From NCBI GenBank assembly GCA_963575745.1, contig CAUYUJ010017649.1:379501-443500 (forward strand): 64,000 nucleotides of DNA, written 5' to 3'. This DNA comes from Prorocentrum cordatum. Taxonomy: Eukaryota > Sar > Dinophyceae > Prorocentrales > Prorocentraceae. Positions 40,206-51,059 of this stretch are shown here, one piece after another. Both the position numbers and the translations under genes were made by a program. The notes under the pieces are model-generated. The model saw nothing but the letters and a program-made list of their open reading frames with translations. It searched no databases and was not told the origin of the DNA. Each line of letters opens with the position of its first letter. Position 1 is the first letter of the stretch.

Positions 40206-43200
40206 GCTTCTCCCGGGACCTTGCCGGGGTGCTTTTCGTCTGCCTAAATCGAACTTTATTTTGTCGGAGCTGTAAACGGTTGTCCCCCAGGTACTTCATT
40301 TTTTTAGTAGCCGTCGGGATGGCAGTGCCACTTGGGTCTCAAAGTTTGATATCAAAGCCTCTTGGTACCAGTTGAAATCAATTCCAGTGAAGCTGCATTC
40401 CCACTTCTGCTCCTGCATTTGCGATTGCGCCCACTAAGTCTTGCAATTGACCCGCGCGCCGCCCAGCCAAGAGAGCGCCATCGGCGCGCAGTGGGATAGA
40501 CGAACCCCAGGCAGCAAGTGCCTTTACTGATGCCTCGTCCAGAGCATCCTCTGCATGTTTGATAGCCACATCCATCGCCATTACAAACAGGAAGGGCGAT
40601 AGAGGGCAACCCTGCGCAATTCCCGACTGTTGGTTTCTGGTGCGTGATTTCTGTCGCCCGCCTGCCACGCAAGAGCACCTGTTTCGCATCCAATGCCACT
40701 GCAAAACAACATTCGTGGAGGCACGCCAAATTTGCGTCGCGCGCGCAACAGGGGGGTCGCGCCGATCGAAGCGGGCGCCTTTCAAGTCGAGGGCAAGCGC
40801 GCCGTTCTGCGCGAGATATGTCGCTACGTCTGCGCGCGGCGTGAACAGCGTCGGAAGTGCCCCCCCCTCTCTGGGAACCAAACTGCTTTGTTGTTTTTTG
40901 TATGTTCCCGGCCCCGGCTCGACGCGGCCACCCGGCAATCTCATCGCCAATTACTTGCAAATGACGCGCGTCAGACTGGGTCGGGCGGCGGTCGTCGCAT
41001 TGGTCGATGGGCCTTTTTTCTTGTAGACGGCAATCACGTCGCCGTGTTTCCACTCCGTCGGCGCGCGCTATTCCTTCCAACATGCGTTCACCAACCAAGT
41101 AATCCATGCTAGTCTTCTGGCGCCCTTTGCCAAAGCATTCCAAGACTCTGCGGGTCCGCCGCCTGGTCTGGAGGCTTTTCCCCGTCAGAAGTCTGGCGCT
41201 GCAAATCCCAAGTATTTGACTGCTAAATCAGCGTCGTTGATGGGTCAGAGGGCTTCCAATGGCGCTCGGCCCAATACTCCCGCAGGCTGGACTTCCCTCG
41301 CCCAGATACTCAGTCATCGCGCCCGCCGTCTCACTGCCATCAACCAACTCGCCTCGCAGATGCCAGAATATGCTGCGTTTCCGTGGTTTCGACCGGCATG
41401 CTTTTTTCAGGACGCCCAACCCCGTCACTGGCTGCATTTGTCCGCCCATGTCGTTTTGTCGATTCTTGTTCACTTCCGCACTTCTTTCAACAATCGCTTC
41501 TCTTCCGCCGCATGGTTTCGGAATCCGCCTGGCTCCTTCGCGCTATCAAATCCAGAATTGCCCCTGATCGCCCAGGCTGTTGCGTTGCGCTTTCCCTGTG
41601 CGGCAGCTTAAGTTCGCGCGGTCCACGGCGTCTTTTGCCTTGCCCCACGTGTCGCGCGCGTCCTTTGATGCTGGTTCGACGTTCTTCAAGAATGTGCCCG
41701 AGCAAAAATTAGCGGGTCCCCTCGTCGCCCAACGCGGCCGCGTCCGCCCATGCGCGGTTTGGTCTCGCGTCGGGGGGCATCTCCAGCACCGTCGCGCAGG
41801 CGACAAGGAAATAATCAATAGCCAATGCTGCGCCGCGCCGACCCCGAAGCAACTCGATAAAATCTAGCGCGCCAGGCGTGCAATAAATATCTCAGATGTC
41901 ATGCGCGAGCATGTCGATTGGAGCTCGAGCGGTCATGCCCCAGCTTCGCTGGAAGTCATTTGTGCCCCCAGATCTCAGCGCGTTTGCAATGGCCGAACCA
42001 TCCCACAGCGCAGCCCCGAGAGTAAATCTCTACTTGGCCTTTCCATTTCGCGCGCGGCCCCCCGCCCCTAGCCGCGCAGACCCATTGCTTCATCTCCGCC
42101 AAAACGTGCTCGGCCCACTCGTGATTTCAGGTCGCCAAAACCAAGTTGCCGCAGTTCGCGCAGCAGGCATGGCATTATCTATCAAGCGCGCTGAAGAAGT
42201 CGATGCGCTCCTCCGGCGGTCGGAGGTCGCGGGGCGCGCGCGCCCCAAGCACGCGGAGCGCTTGAACTTGCGCGCGCAACTTTAAAACGCAAATCCTGTC
42301 GGAAACTCGTTTGCGTGTTTTGACATCTCTACGCTTTCGTGGCGCAGTAATAAAACCAACACCCGCCCGAGTTTTACTGGCGCAGTCGGCTCCTGATAGA
42401 GCAATGTGGTAATCATTTTCAAATTGCACTTCTGCTTCCGGTGTCCTGGCCTCCTGGATGCAAAGGGCGTCAACCTTATAGTCTGCCGTGCGTTCTTTGA
42501 GTTCAACTCTTTGGTTTCTGTGGGCCCTCTCATGTTCCGAAAGGCATATGAAAACAGGCTTCGTTGTTCAACAACGTGAAACAGTGCAACTTGTTAAAAT
42601 TTGCGGAGCTGGGGGTGGCGAAACAGCGTGAAACAGTCGGGGCGTAAATATATTTGCCCCGCCCTGGTGCGCGGGCATTCCCACGCCTGGTCGCGGCAAC
42701 TCTGCCTTGGCCCGGCTGGTCGAAGAAGGAGCGGTCAAAATCGAAGTCGGCAGCGTCGGCTCTGGCTGGTCCTGGCGAGGGTCAGCACCGTTCGCGCCAC
42801 CCAGTGTCGACTGTCTTTGGATGCGCCCTTCATGCCCCGATATGCCCTCTCTGCAATGCCCTCGGAAGCCGCCAATAGTTGTTTGCAGTCTGGCTGGTCG
42901 CGCAGCTCTGCCCATGTGTCCCAACTGTTTGCCCGCATCTTCTGAATATGTTGTCCATCAATTTTCGCTGTGAGTGCGAGTTCGCCTCCCGCCTCCACAG
43001 CGTATGGGCTTTGGTCTGCAACTCGAATGGTACGCTCGATGTCCATTGTGCTCTTGAAGTACTTTGAGCCAAAGCAGAGGTTGCGAGCTACTCGGACTAG
43101 CGGTTGGTGGACCTGGGTGGACCACGCTATCTTACGATCGCGGTGCAGTTCCGCGTTCCGGTTATGCGCCGCCGCTGTATCCCGGGCCTCTGTGGTCTCG

Positions 43201-43690
43201 AACTCGCAGAAAATGATGGTTGCAAACTTGTCTTTCGAATCTGCGTTCGTGTGTCCTGGAGCCCCCAACTTATGAAGCTCCGTCTCCAACCACGTGGAAG
43301 CATCTTCGAGAAAGGAAGCCATCGAGGTTGCCGACCACCGCAATGATTATTTTCTTGTTGCCGCCATCGCCGATCGGTTTGTTCCCTGGCTCCCAGGGAC
43401 AGGCAGCTTCGCGTTCAACTTCTGTGAACCTCGCATGCGTATCGGTATCCACGGACGCTCTGGATGCAGACCGTGCCGGAGGCGGCTGGGAATAATAACT
43501 TGCTTCTAGTGTCTAGTGGGCCGACTCGTTCTGCTAGTTCGTCGATGTTTACAGCGTCTTTCAAATCTATGTGTGGTAAGCAATTTGCTTTGATAGATTG
43601 CATGTCTTGTTTGATTGGGTCCATGTGGTGACCCAAGACCGAGTCGATCCCCTTGGCGGTCAGGGGCTGGTCCGCTGCAGCCTCCATGTA
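40206..43690 (-). pseudogene. LINE with endonuclease and reverse transcriptase, decayed
   Basis: Reading right to left: an N-terminal helical segment near 43690-43500 (PIKQDMQSIKANCLPHIDLK); a 200-codon frame at 43343-42735 typical of pre-endonuclease regions of dinoflagellate LINEs; endonuclease-like pieces at 42470-42180 (DALCIQEAR-type start, then AGVGFITAPRKRRDVKTRKR) and about 41820 (DYFLVACATV); and RT at 40950-40380 with SGIAQGCPLSPFLFVMAMDV. The YADD box is replaced by LRADGALLAG, so RT is inactive. After it, GMQLHWN and, frameshifted, MKYLG fit the RT thumb region. Several frameshifts and stops are present. It would have copied itself by target-primed reverse transcription. Confidence 0.75.
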
Positions 43691-44079
43691 TTCCTGAAAC
43701 GGTTGTTGTATGCTCCAGGATATGGTGCCATGCGCTGTGGCTCTTGTGGTGGGTTGCTCCCCGTCCTGGCCTGTTTGAGCGCATTTTTACTGGAGTACCC
43801 ATCTGATTTTTTTCCGCTGGCATCTTCACGAGGGTGGGAAGAGATACGATCACCCAGAAACTATGGAAATGTGTATGGCAAGCGTATGTCTATGTTGGAG
43901 AAATGATGAAGCGTAAGGAAGTGTAAACAACTGTAAGAAGGAAAGCTTGAACCACTTCAGCCGACAGGGCACTGGAGCCGATAAACACCTGTTCGCTACA
44001 CCACGCCATCGCCTGGGTGAGATCGGCGTGGCACCAGAAAGCAAAAGGCCACAGTTCAAGTTCAGCGCATGGGCGGAGG
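43691..44079. other. No gene recognised
   Basis: Lies between the LINE 5' end and the end of the Hsp90 pseudogene. No domain is seen. Confidence 0.4.
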
Positions 44080-45450
44080 TTGCGACCTGCTCTTGGCCTT
44101 CCTTGGTCATGAACACGGCCTTCTTCGCGTCAAAAATTCCGAGCTGCTGCGCAAGGTGCGCATCACTGGGGTCGGTCGTGGGGAGGGGCCTTCACACCAC
44201 TCCGGCACAATATCTCCACGGAGGGCGACGAGGGCAAGGCCGCGATGCTCTAGCCCATAACGTAGTATAGGTTGCCCTGGCCGTCGCTCATGCAGTCCAC
44301 GTGCTGTTCCGTGGCCTTGGTGTGATGAGCCGGATCCCCCGTGCAAGCCAACCTCGAGGCACTTGCCGACCTGCTCGCGGCGACAGGTGGTCCAAGGAGG
44401 GTCTCTTTCCTCTTCCACAACCCCTCTTCCATTCGGGGAGGGGAACCCTCCCCCTCCACCCCCTGAGGTTGGGAGGGGAACCGGTGTGTCAGAGGGTCCT
44501 TTTTCGGCCCCTGGGAGGGCCCATTTTTGACACCCATCACGGGGATCGTGGCCCCCGGGTGGAGGAGCTATATTTAGTACCCCCCCTCTTTTGAACGGCC
44601 GCCTCCAAGATGGCCCCAAGAGGCGCTCCAGGGCTCCCAAGAGGCTCCCAAGAGGCCCCCAAGAGGGCTCCTAGAGCGCCTCAAGAGGCCCGCAGAGGGC
44701 TCCGAGAGGCCCCCGAGAGGCACCCAAGAGGCCCCCGAGCGACCTTAGAGAGCCCAAGATGACCTCCAAGATGGCTCAGATAGCCCGAGCTGGCTCAAGA
44801 TGGCTCCCAAGATTCTCCAAGGGGCCCCAAGACCGCTCCAAGACGGATCGAGATAGCCACAGAGCATCCCAAGCCTCCCTCGCTGTTTGACTGTGCGTGT
44901 CTCTTCCCCTCCCCCTGTCAACTCTCATGGGCATCGTTTCTGGATGGACTGGTGGGGATTCGAGAAGCGTCAAGAATTGCTCGAAATTGCCCTGCTCTGC
45001 GGGAAAATCCGCGAACATGCCAAGGCAATGCCTGACGAGGTGTTTCACGATCGTGCATGATAATGTTCTGCCGCAGGGTGGCGGTATGTTCTGCGGCGAA
45101 GTGTCGGAGTCAATCATGCCTATTGCATGAGCTCGTCGCACTCGTCCGTGAAGAAAGCGCGCCTCTCCCAAAGTTGGATGCTGCTGCACTTTTTCTTAGA
45201 CTCGATCAGGTCGAGGGGAGCCCGCTGGGACACGATCAACAGAGACTGTAACTCGAGCTGCCTGTCGATGCTGGTGTGCTTCGCAGCCACGTGGTCCTCG
45301 AGGTCGTTGAACAAGGACTTGTAGAAGGCGGCGTGCTCCGCGTTGGTAACTGACGACCTCGGGCTTACGCTTCAAAAGCGGCAAATTCTTGCTGGGCCGC
45401 TCCCTTGCCATCCGCGTCTTCTGGTCGTCCGACTCGTCGGCGCATGACTG
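44080..45450 (-). pseudogene. Hsp90 pseudogene, middle and C-terminal parts
   Basis: Pieces align by eye with cytosolic Hsp90 in order. The charged linker ends PLLKRKPEVV (about 45445-45350). Next is AEHAAFYKSLFNDLEDHVAA and LIVSQRAPLDLIESKKK, with FFTDECDEL (45351-45120). GMIDSDTSPQNI and HLVRHCLGMFADFPAEQGNF run to about 44965. VGKCLEVGLHG then follows at about 44395, HVDCMSDGQGNLYYVMG with a stop where Hsp90 has Glu, SIAALPSSPSVEIL, and finally AQQLGIFDAKKAVFMTKEGQ near 44165-44085. Stops and frameshifts lie between pieces. The N-terminal ATPase domain is missing. A ~560-bp insert separates two adjacent Hsp90 segments. Confidence 0.85.
44400..44960 (+). repeat. Repeat-bearing insert within the Hsp90 pseudogene
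   Basis: Holds CCTCCC runs, a CCATTTTTGACACCC-ATCACGGGGATCGTGGC segment and a CCAAGAGGC array (44585-44885). The segment plus array match the reverse complement of 39985-40205. The insert starts and ends near an Hsp90 boundary where no intron sites can be fixed. Confidence 0.7.
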
Positions 45451-45787
45451 ACGCGTGAGCCTGCTGCGAAGGCTGGAGCGCTGCAATTTCCTGGGAGCCT
45501 GCACGGTGCGCTCCGTGTTGGCCAGGCCCGCCGGGATGCCCATGTTAGCGCCGTGGTCGTTCCTGGGCCGCTGTGCCGATGCGCCTGGGCGCGCGAGAGC
45601 TCCCCAGCCAGGGTGCATTACAGCGCGTCGGGCTAGCGTCGGCTCCATCTGGAGCGTAGCCCACATGAGCGCCCCAGCCCCGCGTGGGCGCCATCGCAGG
45701 TTGCTCTCTGAGCTTTGCCCATGTGCTGGTGGGCGCGCCTGTGGAGGATGCTGTGCCTCCGAAGGCCTGAGCTCGCGGCAGTACCTG

Positions 45788-45788
<1 letters not shown>

Positions 45789-45835
<47 letters not shown>

Positions 45836-46048
45836 CTGATGCTGATGATGATGCTGATGATGATGATGATGATGACGTTAATGATGACTCTGTGTTTGGC
45901 GGTACATTAGCGCAAGTGTTGTTGATGATGATGATGATGGTGATGATGGTGATGGTGATGATCATGCTGATGATGATAATGCTGATGATGATGCTGGTGA
46001 TGGTGATGATCATGCTGACGATGTAATGAAGATGTCGATGACGATACC

Positions 46049-46098
<50 letters not shown>

Positions 46099-46126
46099 GG
46101 AGGAGGAGGAGGAGGAGGAGGAGGAG
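45789..46126. repeat. (GAT)n microsatellite, ending in (GGA)n
   Basis: GAT/GCT triplets run for about 300 bp with a few interruptions (about 45885-45920), then (GAG/GGA)n to 46126. Confidence 0.95.
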
Positions 46127-46371
46127 GGACATCACTATCCCCTGATCCCTAGGTGATGCGAGGCTGGCGAAGCCAAAAATCTTACATTTAAGAGCTTGAT
46201 GTCTGGTTCGGGCCATGCCGGCTCCATTCTACGACGTTCGTGTGTGATGAAGCTGACATCCCACGTCTGCACAACATGTTGTGCTGGATGCTAGCCAGCG
46301 CGGACCCCAAACAGCGATTTCTGGCCATCTATGCGGCGCAACCTAGGTGGTGTAATCAACGCGTGGTTCAA

Positions 46372-46560
46372 AGCGCAAAGCAATGCAAAGCAATGCAAAG
46401 AAATCGAAAGCAATGCAAACCAATGAAACGCAAAGCAATACAGTGCAACGCAGTGGAAAGCACTGCAGTGCCAAAGCAATGCAACACCACGCATTTGCAA
46501 CGCACTTGCAGTGCAATGCACTGCAATGCGATTGCAACGCAATGCGATTGCAATGCAACG
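46372..46560. repeat. Degenerate GCAATGCAAA repeat
   Basis: CAAAGCAATG, GCAATGCAAC and variants recur every 5-10 bp. This also makes Cys/Leu/His-rich minus frames that are not genes. Confidence 0.8.
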
Positions 46561-46924
46561 GGGGCGGTGCAACGGAGCGGCGGCGACGCGCGGGATCGGG
46601 GCCGCTGGGGCCTCACACGGGCCTCTTGTGTGGAAAGATGGGGCGGCGACAGATGGGAACGGCCGGGCCCCCAGGGCCGCGCAGGGGCCCAGTTCTTTAG
46701 AGCCTTAGGAGCGAAGTAAGAGCCCCTCCTCTTCCTCCTCCTCCTCCTCCTCCTTCCTCCTTCTCCTCCTCCCCCTCCTCCTCCCCGCGCTCCTGTTCCC
46801 GCTCCCGACCCTCCCGCTCCCCAGAACTCTCCGACGCCGTGCTTTTTTGTTACCCAGGCCGGCTCTTCATGCCGAGCCGCTTCTTGACTCGGCGGCGAGC
46901 GGTGGGGGGAAATAGAGCATGAGG

Positions 46925-47115
46925 AAGCCCTCTCACAAGGCTGCGGGGCTTCCCAGAAGGCCCTGGGCCTTCTGAGAAGTTCTCTGTGTTTTCAGGGAAG
47001 GTTCAGGAAATTTCTCAGAAGGCTGGAGAACTTCCGAGCCTTCTGAGACGGCCAGCCCCTTCTCACTTCCCCCCCGGGGCGCGCCGCCGATTGACGACCC
47101 CGGGGAACGGGGTGA
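46925..47115 (+). repeat. ~140-bp foldback repeat, copy paired with 63108-63245
   Basis: GGGGCTTCCCAGAAG, GGCCTTCTGAGAAGT, TTTCTCAGAAGGCTGG and ACTTCCGAGCCTTCTGAGA appear in the same order as in the second copy. The internal CCTTCTGAGAAG and CTTCTCAGAAGG can pair. Confidence 0.7.
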
Positions 47116-47254
47116 GGGCCACCGGAGGTCCAAGACTGCCACAGCCCGCGCGCCGTGATCCCCTCACGGCGAAAGGATGGATGTGAGGCTCCTCCTGAGC
47201 GACGCTCCTCTTGTTCGCCGCCGTTCTCCCCTCCCACCCTAGGGTGAGGACATT

Positions 47255-47325
47255 TTGCTTAGCGTGCCACGGCGGCGGCCCCAGCGACACGCCGAACCCT
47301 TCGAGCGGATAGCGTGTCGCGAAAA
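47255..47325 (+). repeat. Double-hairpin dispersed repeat, copy B (partial)
   Basis: TTGCTTAGCGTGCCACGGCG, CCAGCGACACGCCGAACCCT and CGGATAGCGTGTCGCG match the first half of the family; the second hairpin is absent. Confidence 0.65.
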
Positions 47326-48091
47326 ATCACGACCAAGGCCTTAACCCCATCTTTCTGCGGCATTACTCTCAAACCGGATCGATCTGTAGTGGTCAGCGAA
47401 CCGAGGCGTGGTATGCCAGCACCGGCGGACCCATACCTCCAACGTCGCATGTTTTCACGATGTGGACCCCCATAGCTCTGAGACCGGCCCTTCACCCTGA
47501 GTCGTCGTTGGACTGTCCCTGGGCCAGGCGAGGGCCTCCAAAGGCCGAAAATGGATACGGCTGCTTCGTGCCGTGTCGACCCAGGCGTTGGTTCCTGACA
47601 CTGCGTGGGTCGTGCTTCCCCATGGAGCCCACCGTGTGGGCTCCAGGCCACTGGCGGCGTTCCGCGCAGGGGTCGCGGCCGCGTCAACACGACGCTGTTT
47701 ACGTCGCAGCGCGGCAGAGGCAGTCCGCACGCGCGCTCGGGCGGGCCGGGAGACGGCAGGCGCTAAATTGCCTGGCTGCAAGAGGGGGAGAAAAGGGGGA
47801 AAAGGCGGCGGCGGGTCGGGGGGAGGCAGGGTGAGCGCTCACATGGCGGGCACGCCGACACGATACGAAACTACCATGTAAAATGTCCCGTCGTGACTTT
47901 TTCACTGCGCGCTGAACGAAAACTCCCGACCGAAGATCGGGGGTACGTAGGACTCGGGTTCGGGGCACTCGGTTTGGCCCGACGGGGCCATCATGAAAAT
48001 GACGACACCGAGTCTGGAGTCTGACGCGCACTCCTGCGGCAAACATCCCGCGAACACTGGACCGTCAACTCCAGGACGCGCTCGTCAAGAA
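47326..48091. other. No gene recognised
   Basis: Includes GGGNCC-type dispersed sequence at 47500-47620, a CGCAGCGCGGCAGAGGCAGT segment at 47703 similar to one near 1038, and no domain-bearing frame. Confidence 0.4.
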
Positions 48092-48290
48092 GCGGGCGTC
48101 GGCAAAAAGTGAGGGACTGGAGAGGGGGAGGGAGGCAGAGAGAGAGAGAGGGAAGGGGGGGGAGGGGGGAGGAGACGACGAGGGGGAGGAGGAGCAGAAG
48201 GAGGAGGAGGAGGAGGAGGAGGAGGTGGAGGAGGAGGAGGAGGAGGTGGAGGAGGTCCAGGTGGAGGAGGAGCGGGCGTCGGCAAAAACC
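48092..48290. repeat. Purine tract bounded by an 18-bp direct repeat
   Basis: AGCGGGCGTCGGCAAAAA occurs at about 48092-48109 and 48273-48290. Between them is a GGA/GGGA-rich tract. Confidence 0.75.
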
Positions 48291-48429
48291 AGGTTCTGGC
48301 GTACTCGCGTCTTCTGCTTCCCCGAGCAGAGCCGCGCCGCCGACGCACCCCGAGCGGGCCTGCGGCCGGCGCCCTCGCAGGGGGCATCGCCTGCGGCGCC
48401 TTCGGCTCGGGCAGCCGCCTCGCCGGCGG

Positions 48430-48498
48430 CGGCACCGGTCGGCAATGGCGTCCTCGTCGTCGGCGTCCTCGTCGCCGCCGACGTCTACGTCGCCGTCA

Positions 48499-48542
<44 letters not shown>

Positions 48543-48790
48543 CCCCCCCTCCTCCTCCTCCTCCTCCTCCTCCTCCTCCTCCTCGTCCTCCTGCTCCTCC
48601 TCCTCCTTCTCCTGCTCCTCCTCCTCCTTCTCTTCGACGTCGCCGCCTTCGTCGTGGCCCTCATCCTCCTCGTCCTCGTCCTCGTCCTCTTCTGAGGTCA
48701 GGGCGTTGAATTGTTTCGTCGTCCTCCTCCTCCTTCTCCTCCTCCTCCTCCTCCTCCTCCTCCTCTTCCTCCCCCTCGTCGTCCTCCCCT
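48430..48790. repeat. (TCG)n and (TCC)n tract
   Basis: (GTC)n at about 48440-48540 is followed by (TCC)n to 48660 and again 48720-48785. Poly-Ser, poly-Val and poly-Leu frames are repeat artefacts. Confidence 0.93.
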
Positions 48791-48896
48791 GAAGTAAGCA
48801 GGGGGCGAGTGAGATCCCCCTCCTCCGAGGTGAGGCGAAGACGAGGGAGAAAGGGAGAGGTGGATGAGGAAGATTGCGCGCGTATGATCAGGAACG

Positions 48897-49080
48897 TTTG
48901 CTTAGCGTGTCGCCGCGGCGGCCCCAGCGACACGCTATGCCCTGCATGCGGATAGCGTGTCACTCCGCTCCGCGGGGCGGGAGGCTCGGAAAGGCTCGGG
49001 ACGTTGACGCCTGAGGGAAGCGAAATGGACAGCGTGTCGCGCCTGGGCCAGGACCGGCGGCGCGACACTCAGTCCAAAAG
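48897..49080 (+). repeat. Double-hairpin dispersed repeat, copy C
   Basis: TTTGCTTAGCGTGTCGCCGC pairs with CAGCGACACGCTATGCC. The second half, ACAGCGTGTCGCGCCTGGGC, pairs with CGCGACACT. Same layout as copies A and D. Confidence 0.75.
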
Positions 49081-49540
49081 AATGCAAAAAGTTCCCGACC
49101 GTAAGTCGACCGATGGACGATCGACGCTTGCAAGGCGGTCGATGGACGATCGGCAAAGCAGGGGGCCGCCCGAGGCCGGACTAAGCTCCCTCCGCGGGGC
49201 CGCTGGGCCAGCTCGCCTCTGGCGCCGCGGGCCCCCCGCTAGCGCCTGCGTGCAGCCAGATCGGCGATGCTCTGCGGCACTGCTGGGGCTCTGCGCAGTC
49301 AACCAGCAGCAACTTGGCATTCGTGTTTATGGAAGCCTGTAAAAATCAAAATGATGGCGGATTAGCGGCAAATAGAAGCAAATGGCGGCAACCGTTCACA
49401 GGCAAGTAATAGTTCACGCTCCGCGACAACCGTTCACCAATCAGCCCCTACTTGCTGTTAGCGGCGGCCAAGCACAAAAAAACATGTTCGGTCCAATTCT
49501 CAGCTTCCGTTGAACAACAACAAGCTTGACAGTAGCTCCT
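49081..49540. other. No gene recognised
   Basis: Contains short GGTCGATGGACGATCG direct repeats (about 49110 and 49138). 49340-49540 is less GC-rich, with repeats of GTTCAC and GGCGGC, and is unassigned. Confidence 0.4.
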
Positions 49541-49780
49541 TTACCCACTAAAGCAATTCTGAGATCCTTGCAGCCCATCGCTCAGTCGAGCCCATGCTCG
49601 AGGGCGGTGAAGGCCTCGTGCAGCGTTCCTTTCCGCATGGGTGATGGAGGATCGTTTCTTTTTGAGGAGATTCTGCTCGTGCAAGTGAACCTGGGCCAGA
49701 CCATCGTCCAGCTGCGCCTGTGACTCTTCGGTCGCGTTCTGGAGCGAGACGAAGCGGAACCAGATAGCACAAGTGCACCT
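49541..49780 (-). pseudogene. Unidentified helical protein-like fragment
   Basis: A minus frame reads FVSLQNATEESQAQLDDGLA, then QVHLHEQNLLKKKRSSITHA. Neighbouring frames give LHEAFTALEHGLD and ERWAARISELL, as if one helical protein had been frameshifted twice. I know no family for it. Confidence 0.3.
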
Positions 49781-51059
49781 CCCGGAAGCATGGGCATCCA
49801 CAGGTGCTTCAATTCCGCCCTGAATCCCCTGCGGACGGCGGAAGTGCATGATTTCCCGCCCGCAGGGGTGGGCAGATTTTCATATTCAGTACTCCTCGAG
49901 AAATCCTCAAAATCCCCAGATGAATTCTTTTCGGGGGCAAGCCCAGACATGCGATGCCTTGTTTTTTTTTGTCACATCCGGGCCCCCGGACTCCCCGACC
50001 CTTCCCCCCTTGGCCGGCGTTCCATCGCGAGTCGATCTTTGACGGCCCTGGGGCCGTGCGAGGGCCCTCGGAGACAAAACCACAAATCCCGCCGTGTTTT
50101 TTTCGCGACTCGGCTACAGTCAAAACGTCAATTGAAGGACGGATGGTAAAGACGGACGGGCCTTGGAGGCCGAAGTTGGATTTTTTTGAGCGGCGGGCGA
50201 CCAGTGAAAACGGCAAAGCACGGACCGCAGAGGCAACGACACCAGGGCACCATAGGTGAAGGCGCGCGTCCTGACTAGGCGCGTTGACCGTTTGCCTGGG
50301 AGGAGCTCCCAGCACAGCTCCGCGGACCGCTGCCCGCGGCCGGCCCCGGACTCGCCAAACCCTCCGGGAGTGGCCAGGTCAGCCGTGACGCTGCGCCACG
50401 AGCGGCACGCTCTGCTGCGCGATCATGGGGGGCAGGCTGGGGAGATGGTTTGGTGTCCAGTGGGATGTTGCGTGGGTGTGTTGCCTCCTCTACTGCGCAA
50501 GCCAACTGTGAGTTGCGCAGTGGCAAAATTATGCTGCGAGCGAAATGGAGAAAGAGAGAGAGAGAGAAAGAGAGGGAGAGACAGGGAGGGAAGGAGAGAG
50601 AAAGTGAGAGAGACAGAGAGAGAGAGACATATATGTATATGTTTACACACACATATATAATTACATATCAGCGTACCTATATATACCCATGTTAGAAGAG
50701 AGGGGGGAAAGAGAGAGATCAGTTCAGTTCAGTTGGGGCGGTATCAGCCCAAAGACTCGCACGCTACGCTATGATGAGCTCACACATTGCGACGAGCGAC
50801 CAATGTTGGTCACTCTCACACGCATGCACAAGAATTCCTAAACACGCGTTCTCCTAAACAGTGGCGGGAACTACCTCTGACCTCGCCGGGGCGTTTACAC
50901 AGTGTTTGCTCCTCGGCCTCTCATGGGACCGCTCCGGGCGTTCACACAATGTGCCCCACGGCCTTTTCAAGGAAGAGAGGGAAGAGGGGGGGAGACAAGA
51001 GAAGGACGCACACAGAGGGGGGGGGGGCGACTACCACGGACAAAAGACAGAAAACAAAT
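49781..51059. other. No gene recognised; GA-rich tract 50548-50632
   Basis: GGGCCC-type dispersed repeat sequence lies at 49978-50110. A GA/GGGA microsatellite at 50548-50632 is followed by an AT-rich ACATATAT stretch to 50690. Confidence 0.45.
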
